64,000 nucleotides of DNA from Streptomyces dengpaensis (lineage in GTDB: Bacteria; Actinomycetota; Actinomycetes; Streptomycetales; Streptomycetaceae), in assembly GCF_002946835.1 (NCBI RefSeq), contig NZ_CP026654.1, forward strand, positions 1-64,000. The letters run 5' to 3'. The position numbers and the translations under genes were made by a program. Below are positions 57,785 to 64,000 of this stretch, piece after piece (positions within the stretch are counted from its first letter, which is position 1; every line of letters starts with the position of its first letter). A model generated the notes under the pieces. It saw only the letters and a list, made by a program, of their open reading frames with translations. It was not told the DNA's origin and searched no databases.

Positions 57785-58429
57785 TCATCGGGGAGGTGCG
57801 GCGAACGGATGGGCCAGATGCCGGGGAGCGTCGTCGTACGTCTTCTCCGCGTCGGTGCGGCGTGGCCGCAGTGCACGGAGGGCGGCCTGGAGGGTCGGCT
57901 CGTAGTCCTTCGGGTCCCAGCCGGCCGGGGCAGTGACCTTCGTACGGAGTCGCTCGGGCGTGCCGACACGGTGGATCTTGCAGTCGACGAACGGGATGAG
58001 GCCGTATCGACGGGCGTGCAGAAGGACCGGCTTGCCGGTCTTGACGATGTCGATGACCTCGAGGCGGGCGACTTCACCCAGAAGGTAGACGTGGCCGTTC
58101 GCGCCGCGCTTGGTGGGGCCGACGACGACCAGGCCGTCGAAGGTCGGCGCCAGCTCCTTCCACTTCTGCGCGTAGTTCTCCGGGGTGAAGACGTCGTCGA
58201 ACTGCAGCAGCTCCACACCGGGGAGCCTGTGGCGGATCTTCGCGAGCCGTTCGTCCCACTGCGGGCGTCGCGCGATGTGCGGCGAGGCGCAGACGTAGAC
58301 GCGAACGGGATCGCCGGGCTTCCGGGCTGCGCGGACCTTCTCCATGGCGGCGACGTACGCGCGCTGCTGCGCGGCCGTCGCGTATGTGGCCGGAAGGATG
58401 TCCACAGGGGAGTCAGGCATGCCGCTCAT
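57785..58429 (-). CDS. Hypothetical Rossmann-like protein, 214 aa
   Basis: ATG 58429 chosen over an earlier frame start. VRVYVCASPHIARRPQW, VVVGPTKRGANGHVYLLGE and KPVLLHARRYGLIPF suggest an alpha/beta nucleotide-binding fold, of the nucleoside deoxyribosyltransferase or SLOG kind, but catalytic residues cannot be fixed. No family recognised with confidence. The convergent spacer 57492-57784 holds nothing I can name. Confidence 0.68.
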   Translation of the reverse strand: MSGMPDSPVDILPATYATAAQQRAYVAAMEKVRAARKPGDPVRVYVCASPHIARRPQWDERLAKIRHRLPGVELLQFDDVFTPENYAQKWKELAPTFDGLVVVGPTKRGANGHVYLLGEVARLEVIDIVKTGKPVLLHARRYGLIPFVDCKIHRVGTPERLRTKVTAPAGWDPKDYEPTLQAALRALRPRRTDAEKTYDDAPRHLAHPFAAPPR

Positions 58430-58578
58430 CTTGCCCTGAGCCACCGTCAGCCCACGTTCCAGCACCGCGAGATGCCCCTCTCACACACGCCTCGCCGACT
58501 CGCCCACGCCCCCCTCTACGCGAAGCGTGATCAACGGGGTAAGGTGGCTGCGATCAAGATCTATCTGAATATGGAAAA

Positions 58579-58604
58579 CCCCGGCGCTTTGGCAAGCACC
58601 GGGG
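58579..58604 (+). promoter_or_regulatory. Hairpin leader before a micro-gene
   Basis: CCCCGGCGCT (58579-58588) pairs with AGCACCGGGG (58595-58604), one mismatch, after a run of AAAA. It lies 28 bp before the GTG of the next small gene and may work as an attenuator; a short frame starting ATG 58571 runs across it. Confidence 0.45.
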
Positions 58605-58632
58605 GTGTAGAGAACCTGATTGGAGGTCCTCG

Positions 58633-58782
58633 GTGTTCATGGCACCACTGTACCCGTGGGCCTTCGCCCGCACACAAGATCCCCGCCGCATCCGCGATCA
58701 CTCGCGATGCACGTCAGCGGGGTTTTCTCGCGTTCCCGCGCACCCCGACCAGCCCTCCGCAGAGGGGGTTGAGATGACCTAG
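58633..58782 (+). CDS. Micro-protein, 49 aa
   Basis: GTG 58633 has GGAGG six bases before. The peptide (FMAPLYPWAFARTQDPRRIR at its start) is basic and aromatic, then Ser/Pro-rich. A T-run after GGGG inside the frame (58718-58724) resembles a terminator, which is odd inside a gene. It lies upstream of the putative replication genes; leader peptide or small regulator is possible. Confidence 0.48.
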   Translation: MFMAPLYPWAFARTQDPRRIRDHSRCTSAGFSRVPAHPDQPSAEGVEMT

Positions 58783-59342
58783 GTCTGGGGCGGCTTCGCC
58801 GCCGGGACGCTCAGCTACCCAGGTGACTCGCAATCACCCCGGCTGACGCCCCATCTGTCTCCGGAAGGTTTCGCACGCCCTCCGAAGGGATTGTCCGTCC
58901 GGTTCGCACCCGGCCGAACAGTTCGATCTCTGGTTCTAGCCGAACCACAAAGCACCACGAGGGGGGCTTCGTCATGCCCACCTTCCTAGAAGGAGGACGT
59001 CGTCATTCTGCACGACCGCGCGGGCTTTCGCCAGCCCGCTTATGCCTGTTTCATGCGTTTTTGCGCGCCCGTGGCGTCCGGTCTGGCTCAATCTCACAGC
59101 CCGATTCGCCCGGTACATCCCGCTCTTCGGGGCAGCTTTGCGATCTCACGCACGTCCGGTGTCACACGGAACTCGATTTCGACACCCGTAGAAGGTGTGC
59201 ACCTCTCTGTCCCGGCTCCCGTCGCGCCCGCATCCGGAACCGTCATCCACAGGCCTGCTGCTGCTCGCCGGAATCTATCCACAGGTGACCTGGTCCATGG
59301 TCGCCGGATGGATCATGTCCTGACGTCCCTTCGGGGTGCCCG
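58783..59342. other. 560-bp gene-free stretch upstream of replication genes, possible origin
   Basis: No supported gene. It holds GTTCG/CGAAC inverted repeats (58902-58919), GGTTC/GAACC (58932-58946), a hairpin GCGGGCT/AGCCCGC (59020-59039), and DnaA-box-like TCATCCACA (59243-59251) and CTATCCACA (59275-59283). The latter is within the 18-nt element shared with 21311. With the wHTH and DciA genes following, an internal origin of replication here is plausible. It has less GC than the genes around it by eye. Confidence 0.45.
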
Positions 59343-60836
59343 ATGAGCGCCGTGGCGGCACCGGCCGCCGCGACGATTCCCACTGCGCGTTCGTCGGTCG
59401 ACGACGTCGCGGTCTCCGTGTTGCCCGCGTTGTACGTGCCGGAGGCGTCGCAGTGGCTGTCGACGTCGACGGGCCGGATCGCGCTGGACGGCTACTCGTG
59501 GATGCAGGCGGTCCACTGGGTCGCCGGGTCCGGGCTGTACCGGCCGCGGCGGTACCGGTCGCACGGGCCGCGCTCATTCGGGCCGACGACCGTGCGCGTC
59601 GCCCAGGAGCTCGCGCAGCTGTTCCCGTGCCGTCCGGGCATCGAGTACCTGGTGCGCCGCACCGGCCTGTCCGAGCGGTCGGTGGAGTACCACCTGGGGA
59701 TGCTGCGGGAGGCTGGGCTGCTCGCGTACATCGTGCGCGGGACCCGGGTGTCCGGCGAGACGGCGCAGGCGAGCGAGTTCGCGCGGATGATCCCGACCGA
59801 GTTCGACGCCGCGCTGGGGATCCGCACGGTGCTGCGGGATGAGAAGGCGCCCGCGTACACGCGTGCGGTGACCGGGATCGCGGAGGCCGGCCGGGAGCTG
59901 ATGGCCAAGCTGGCGAAGAAGGCCGCCCGGAAGGTCCGCAAGCCGCGCTCGAAGACGTCGTCGAAGGCCCCTGCGAGGGGTGCCCGGAAGGGTGCTGACC
60001 AGGGGGTTGTGACGGCTGTTTCGGATGAGGTCCGTTGCACCCCAATGCAGGTCGGTACCTCAGCGCTTTCGACTGCCGGTACTACTTCTCTCCCCCCTGA
60101 GAGCAAGCTCGCAAGCGGGGTCAGCAAGTCCCCCACCCCGAAGAAGTCCAAGGCCGGCGGTCGCCGGAAGCTGAACACAGTCGGCCGCCGCTACCAGCTG
60201 GCCCGCGAGCTCACCCAGGAGCTGGACTGGCTGCGCGGCTGCTCGGTGCCCCGGATCGCCTGGGTAGCCCGCAGCGTCGCTGATGCCGGATGGACCGTGA
60301 CCGACGTGAAGGCCTGGCTGCACTTCCGCGGCGAGGCGGCCCACGTCCGTCGGGGCTCCGGCCTGCTCGCCGTGCTGCTCGCCAACGCGGTGACGGTCCT
60401 GGACACCCCCGCCAAGCGTGCCGACGCCATCGAGCAGTGGCGCGGCGCCCAGGAGGCCGCCCGGCGTGACCGCATCCGGCAGGTCCGCGCCCGCACCGAG
60501 CGGTACGACGGCGACTGGCGGGCCCCGGTCAGCCGCTCCGTCCAGCTCGAGGTCGAGGCCGCTATCGCCCAGGTCAGGGAAATGGAGCACGGCGGCCGCC
60601 ACCAGGACCAGGACCACGCCGTCGACGGCCAGGACGCGGGACTGGAGCTTGGCGGCGAAGAGCTCGCCGCGCTGATCGCCACAGCCGAGGGCGAGCTGAT
60701 GCAGGGCGAGACGACGCTGATCGACGGCTTCGACAAGGAGACGGCGCTGCGGATCTTCGGCGAGGAACTGATGCGCACCGCCCGCCGGATCGAACGCCTC
60801 GCCAACAGCTCGCTGACAACCATCCGACACCGGTAG
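59343..60836 (+). CDS. Winged-helix plasmid protein, candidate replication initiator, 497 aa
   Basis: Residues 85-133 form a winged helix (YLVRRTGLSERSVEYHLGML, then EAGLLAYIVRG). A Lys/Arg-rich linker (about 180-290) follows, then a second helical domain and an acidic C-terminus. Proteins like this are common on Streptomyces linear plasmids and are placed next to DciA-like genes; initiator function is inferred from this. ATG 59343 follows GGGGTGCCCG. A shared 18-nt element lies about 50 bp upstream. Confidence 0.72.
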   Translation: MSAVAAPAAATIPTARSSVDDVAVSVLPALYVPEASQWLSTSTGRIALDGYSWMQAVHWVAGSGLYRPRRYRSHGPRSFGPTTVRVAQELAQLFPCRPGIEYLVRRTGLSERSVEYHLGMLREAGLLAYIVRGTRVSGETAQASEFARMIPTEFDAALGIRTVLRDEKAPAYTRAVTGIAEAGRELMAKLAKKAARKVRKPRSKTSSKAPARGARKGADQGVVTAVSDEVRCTPMQVGTSALSTAGTTSLPPESKLASGVSKSPTPKKSKAGGRRKLNTVGRRYQLARELTQELDWLRGCSVPRIAWVARSVADAGWTVTDVKAWLHFRGEAAHVRRGSGLLAVLLANAVTVLDTPAKRADAIEQWRGAQEAARRDRIRQVRARTERYDGDWRAPVSRSVQLEVEAAIAQVREMEHGGRHQDQDHAVDGQDAGLELGGEELAALIATAEGELMQGETTLIDGFDKETALRIFGEELMRTARRIERLANSSLTTIRHR

Positions 60837-60845
60837 GAGGCCCAC

Positions 60846-61712
60846 ATGACCGAGACGATCAACCCCACCGAGCAGACCAGCACCAACACGCCGGAGGTGT
60901 CCGGCGTCGACCTCGCCCGGGTCGCCCTGCGCCAGGCCAGGGAGGCCGCCAAGAAGCGCGGCGACAGCGAGGCCCGCGCCCCGCGCCGCCGCCAGCAGAC
61001 AGCCGTACGGCGCGACGGCCGGGAGCCGAGCGGGTTCGCAGCGGTTCTCCAGGGCTTGATGGCCGACCGGGCCTGGGAGGTTCCGGCCGCGGGCGGCACC
61101 GTCATGGACCGCTGGCCCGACATCGCGGCCGCCATCTCCCCGAAGCTGCCCAGCCACGTCAGTGCCGTCGCCTACAACCCGGCGGCCCGGCAGCTGGACC
61201 TGCGCCCCGACTCGCCCGCCTACGCCACCCAGCTCCGGCTCATCACCGCCCGGATCATCGCCACGGCGAACAACGCGGTCGGCACCGACGCCGTGCACAC
61301 CATCCGCGTCCTGCCCTCCGGCGCCGCCCCCGCACCCCGTACGGCGCAGCCCGCCCCGGCGGCAGCGGCGACGTCCGAGGCGCCGGTGAAGACCCGGGAG
61401 ACGGCATCCGCGGGCTACCACCAGGCCCTCGCCGCCCACCAGACCGCCGCGCCCCCCAGCCGCATCGACCCGGGCATCGCGGAGGCAGTCGCCCGGCAGA
61501 CCCGCGCGATGCGTGCGCTCAGCCAGCGTGCCTTCCCCGAGCCGCCGGACGACGCGCCAGCCACGATCGAGATGGCCCGTGCCCAGCGCCGCCGCCAGGC
61601 CGCAGCGACCGAGGCCGCCGCCCTGCGCCGGGCCCGGCAAGAGCGCGCGGCCCGGAAGTCCGGGACGTCGGCCGACGCCCCGGAGTCGGCTTCGCTGCGG
61701 ACCACGGCCTGA
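60846..61712 (+). CDS. DciA-family (DUF721) protein, 288 aa
   Basis: GVDLARVALRQAREAAKKRG opens a domain typical of actinobacterial DciA, with FAAVLQGLMADRAWEVPAAG and HVSAVAYNPAARQLDLRPDS as the DUF721 core up to residue 160. The C-terminal half is an Ala-rich, Arg-rich tail. DciA loads or assists the replicative helicase DnaB in most bacteria. A plasmid copy next to a wHTH initiator candidate suggests helicase recruitment at the plasmid origin. Start ATG 60846, 9 bp after the upstream stop. Confidence 0.83.
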   Translation: MTETINPTEQTSTNTPEVSGVDLARVALRQAREAAKKRGDSEARAPRRRQQTAVRRDGREPSGFAAVLQGLMADRAWEVPAAGGTVMDRWPDIAAAISPKLPSHVSAVAYNPAARQLDLRPDSPAYATQLRLITARIIATANNAVGTDAVHTIRVLPSGAAPAPRTAQPAPAAAATSEAPVKTRETASAGYHQALAAHQTAAPPSRIDPGIAEAVARQTRAMRALSQRAFPEPPDDAPATIEMARAQRRRQAAATEAAALRRARQERAARKSGTSADAPESASLRTTA

Positions 61713-61822
61713 GCCCAACTCGTAGATCAGAACCCCCTGTTACTGGTGGTTGTCCCGGCGTAGCGTTACGGGTACACGACTGGTACACCGTGCGTCGCGT
61801 TGCGCACCGAGAAGGGGGAGCC

Positions 61823-63007
61823 GTGCAAGCAGGGACCGTGCTGGACGGCCGCTACCGGCTGATCGAGCCAGTCGGCGCGGGCGGGTTCGGGCAGGTCTGG
61901 CGAGCACACGACCCGAGGGTCGACCGCCTGGTGGCGGTCAAGGTCCTCACCAGCGACGGCAGCACGGACCACGACCGGCAGGTGGCCCGGTTCGCCCGCG
62001 AGGCCGCGGTCGCCGGCGGCCTGTCCCATCCGCACATCGTCACCGTGCACGACTTCGGCTCCGCCGTACGCCACGGACGGCCGTACGCGTACCTGGTGAT
62101 GCAGCTGCTCCCCGGCAAGTCCCTCAGCGCCGTCCTCGAGGCCGGCCAACTGCCCCTGCCGACGGCCCTGTACGCGGCGTCGTGTGTCGCCGACGCCCTG
62201 GACGCCGCGCACGAGGCGGGCCTCACCCACCGGGACATCAAGCCGTCCAACATCATGGTCCGGGACGACGGCGAGGCAACGGTCGTGGACTTCGGCATCA
62301 CCAAGGGGAGCAACGACGCACGGCACGACATCACCACCACCGGCGTCCTGATCGGCACCCCCGCCTACATGGCGCCCGAGGCGCTGTCCGGCTCCTTCGA
62401 CCACCGCTCCGACCTGTACTCACTCGGATGCGTGCTCTTCGAGGCGGTCACCGGCCGCCGGCCTTTCACCGGCACGTCCTGGCAGCTGATCAACCAGCAC
62501 CTCAAAGAGCCGCCCGCCCTGCTGCGCACCCTGCGCCCGGACGCCCCTGTGGAACTGGAACGGCTGGTCAGCCGCCTCCTGGCCAAGAACCCCGCCCAGC
62601 GGCCGGACAGCGCGGATGAGGTCTATGACCTCCTCGAAGAGATCAACGACAGCTACTTCGGTGACACCCGGCCCATCAGCGCGCCTCCGTCCAGCCGCGG
62701 AGCCGACATCACGTCCGAGGTCCACCTCCACCCGGACGAAGCCACCGCCGGTGCGGTCATCCCGCTGCGCCTGACCGCCCGCGAGACCTGCCTCGCCTGC
62801 GCCCCCCGAGGGGACGAGACGAGGGTGCTGGCCTGTACCGCGTGCAAGGGGGAGGGCCGGATCGTCCGCGATCAGCGCACCCTCAAGGTCCGTATCCCCG
62901 CTGGCGTCAAGGACGGGCAGAAGGTCCGGCTCAGGGAACTGGGCGCCCCGGGACAGCACGGAGGGGCGCCCGGGGACCTGTACGTCACCGTGCACGTCAC
63001 CAGCTGA
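61823..63007 (+). CDS. Ser/Thr protein kinase fused to DnaJ C-terminal-like region, 394 aa
   Basis: GTG 61823 follows GAAGGGGGAG. Kinase: GAGGFGQVW (glycine loop), AVKVL (Lys), HRDIKPSN (catalytic loop), VDFG, GTPAYMAPE and SDLYSLG are all present, so it should be active. After about 290 comes a DnaJ-like part: a CLAC and CTACKGEG zinc-finger pair and LKVRIPAGVKDGQKVRL, GDLYVTVHV of the client-binding domain; no J-domain. No membrane segment. It may phosphorylate or hold unfolded or replication proteins. Confidence 0.88.
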   Translation: MQAGTVLDGRYRLIEPVGAGGFGQVWRAHDPRVDRLVAVKVLTSDGSTDHDRQVARFAREAAVAGGLSHPHIVTVHDFGSAVRHGRPYAYLVMQLLPGKSLSAVLEAGQLPLPTALYAASCVADALDAAHEAGLTHRDIKPSNIMVRDDGEATVVDFGITKGSNDARHDITTTGVLIGTPAYMAPEALSGSFDHRSDLYSLGCVLFEAVTGRRPFTGTSWQLINQHLKEPPALLRTLRPDAPVELERLVSRLLAKNPAQRPDSADEVYDLLEEINDSYFGDTRPISAPPSSRGADITSEVHLHPDEATAGAVIPLRLTARETCLACAPRGDETRVLACTACKGEGRIVRDQRTLKVRIPAGVKDGQKVRLRELGAPGQHGGAPGDLYVTVHVTS

Positions 63008-63031
63008 CCGAAGGCAGCGGGACGGGATCGG

Positions 63032-63325
63032 CTACTCGCGCTGAGCGACGTCCTCGGGCCTGGGCTGGTACCGGATCTCGTGCGGGTGGCCGCTGTAGTT
63101 GACGGTCACCGTGTGCTGCAGGACGTCGTCCTCGGCGTCGTAGAAGACCTGCTCAACCACCAGGCAGTGCCGCTCGGTGGAGATGCCGAAGTCCCGCGCC
63201 TCCTCGGCGTTCACGAACCGGGCCATGGAGCCGGTGGCCACCCGCACCGTGCCCGGGGGCGCGTTCGGAGGCAGCACCGGTGTGGCGTCCGGAGGCAGCC
63301 AGTCGTTCTCGTCTTGCTCAGCCAT
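63032..63325 (-). CDS. Small protein, 97 aa
   Basis: ATG 63325. The beta-rich sequence (ERHCLVVEQVFYDAEDDVLQ, then VTVNYSGHPHEI) resembles the end of a UTRA domain of GntR regulators without the HTH. It lies 2 bp after the RHH gene's stop, so the two form a unit; a regulator/effector pair or toxin-antitoxin-like unit is possible. Confidence 0.7.
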   Translation of the reverse strand: MAEQDENDWLPPDATPVLPPNAPPGTVRVATGSMARFVNAEEARDFGISTERHCLVVEQVFYDAEDDVLQHTVTVNYSGHPHEIRYQPRPEDVAQRE

Positions 63326-63327
63326 GA

Positions 63328-63552
63328 CTACCTGTCCTCCGTGAGCTGGTCGACGTCGGTGGGCGGCGCCGCAGCCAGCTCGGGGCGTTCGGGAAAGTCG
63401 GTGTCAGGTCGGCCGACGTACCACTCGATGTAGCGGCGCAGTTCGGCGGAGCGGTCGGTGCTCTTGCGCGCGGTGGCGGTCTCGAAGTCCTTCCACAGCT
63501 GGTCGTCGACGCCGCGTACGCCGCGCAGTTTCTCCTTGTGCTGATTGGCCAT
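63328..63552 (-). CDS. Ribbon-helix-helix-like protein, 74 aa
   Basis: ATG 63552 chosen. KLRGVRGVDDQLWKDFETAT followed by SAELRRYIEWYV fits a ribbon-helix-helix DNA-binding fold. It is divergent from the gene at 63638, with two identical palindromes in between, so it probably binds them and represses both genes. Confidence 0.75.
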   Translation of the reverse strand: MANQHKEKLRGVRGVDDQLWKDFETATARKSTDRSAELRRYIEWYVGRPDTDFPERPELAAAPPTDVDQLTEDR

Positions 63553-63567
63553 GAGGGAATCTTCCCC

Positions 63568-63619
63568 GGGTGGTTGACCACCCGTCAAGGGTGTGTCACA
63601 TTGAAGGTGGTTAACCACC
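63568..63619. promoter_or_regulatory. Two GGTGGTTRACCACC operators over a promoter
   Basis: Palindromes at 63569-63582 (GGTGGTTGACCACC) and 63606-63619 (GGTGGTTAACCACC), 37 bp apart. The first overlaps a -35-like TTGACC (63574-63579); CACATT (63597-63602) at 17-bp spacing may be the -10 for the plus-strand gene. Likely bound by the RHH-like protein. Confidence 0.75.
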
Positions 63620-63637
63620 CAGGATCAGGGAGGATTC

Positions 63638-64000
63638 ATGACACAGCCCACCATCACCCACCGCGCCAACGAGGCGGCCCGCACCGCCGACCGGGAGACC
63701 GCTGAGGCCTTCGCGAACCTGCTGCGGGATCTGCTCGGGGTGACCCCCGACATGCCCCGCTTCCACCAGGGCCGTGACCAGCACCGTCGTGCCGACCAGC
63801 TCATCCGCCGTGCCCGCGAGCGCGTCCAGGGCCAGGTTCCGCTGGAGAGCGACGACGCTGTCGCGGCCGGCTACAGCGCCGCCTGCGCGTGGCACCGGTT
63901 CATCTACCTGGAGAAGGCCACCGGCGCGGCCCTGGAGTACGTGCAGAACCTCACTCCCTGGGCGTTCTGCCAGTTCCTGGGCGACCTGGTGGCGGCCGGC
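63638..64000 (+). CDS. Hypothetical protein, N-terminal 121 codons (runs off the window)
   Basis: ATG 63638 follows AGGGAGG. The frame is open to the window end. The protein is helical and charged (TADRETAEAFANLLRDLLGV; RRADQLIRRARERV), with a Trp/Phe-rich stretch at the end. No family can be named from the part seen. It is controlled from the divergent operator region. Confidence 0.72.
   Translation, partial: MTQPTITHRANEAARTADRETAEAFANLLRDLLGVTPDMPRFHQGRDQHRRADQLIRRARERVQGQVPLESDDAVAAGYSAACAWHRFIYLEKATGAALEYVQNLTPWAFCQFLGDLVAAG

Noticed and set aside
58974..59288. 104-codon plus-strand frame upstream of the wHTH gene
   Set aside because: Composition (Arg, Cys, Ser, His-rich) is unlike a real protein and the frame crosses DnaA-like sites and a hairpin.
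1..64000. tRNA, rRNA, transposase or integrase genes
   Set aside because: None were found by reading; no complete mobile element inside the window can be supported.

Overview
The window looks like the left end of a linear actinomycete plasmid, most likely from Streptomyces. The first bases form an archetypal Streptomyces-type telomere: a run of short palindromes with three-base loops that begins with the 5' end typical of these replicons. The DNA is very GC-rich, GTG and ATG starts follow strong purine-rich ribosome sites, and overlapping stop/start pairs (ATGA, GTGA) are everywhere. WhiB, XRE-TPR, GntR/KorSA-like and DUF2637 (SpdB-like) proteins fit the same source. No rRNA, tRNA, complete insertion sequence or CRISPR array was seen. 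The right telomere is outside the window.

Layout. (1) 1-4.5 kb: telomere, then a two-gene unit ending in a TtrA-like telomere helicase. (2) 4.6-21 kb: accessory genes, including an ATP-dependent DNA ligase, a zinc-finger DEDDh exonuclease, a PIN protein, a P-loop kinase and an EEP-family phosphoesterase. At 10.5-15 kb there is a compact cassette of a 49-residue peptide, a JmjC oxygenase, an aldo/keto reductase and an aminoglycoside-phosphotransferase-like protein next to an XRE-TPR regulator; it looks like an uncharacterised peptide-modification (RiPP-like) locus. (3) 19.7-25.5 kb: replication-relaxation protein, a repeat- and palindrome-rich spacer, a MobF relaxase without a helicase domain, a MerR/Xis-type DNA-binding protein and a membrane protein. 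(4) 25.9-28.3 kb: parA-parB with three copies of a 17-bp palindrome that are strong parS candidates, two of them inside parB.

(5) 28.3-54.2 kb: a long run of minus-strand genes, many translationally coupled, separated by strong GC-rich hairpins. It includes a RapZ-C/HIT fusion, a plasmid sliding clamp (DnaN), an ECF sigma factor with an extra HTH tail, an ASCH protein, a GGDEF protein with a changed signature motif, a PycTM (Pycsar-effector-type) membrane protein, and the conjugation block with the FtsK/TraB-like translocase, several small membrane proteins and a DUF2637 coiled-coil protein. WhiB and several micro-proteins follow. (6) 54.5-56 kb: a GntR/KorSA-like repressor with a cluster of operator-like motifs and a zeta-like kinase, read in the opposite direction. 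(7) 56.2-61.7 kb: a TPR regulator, an unknown protein, a micro-gene, a 560-bp gene-free stretch with DnaA-box-like sites, a winged-helix protein and a DciA (DUF721) protein; together these are the best candidate for the internal replication origin. (8) 61.8-64 kb: a Ser/Thr kinase fused to a DnaJ C-terminal-type region, and a divergent pair around two operator palindromes; the last gene runs off the window.

How it fits together: telomere and TtrA-like helicase serve the end; the wHTH/DciA/DnaN set may steer internal replication; ParAB-parS handles segregation; TraB, Spd-like proteins and perhaps the MobF relaxase handle transfer under the KorSA-like repressor. All functions are inferred by reading the sequence; no database search was run.
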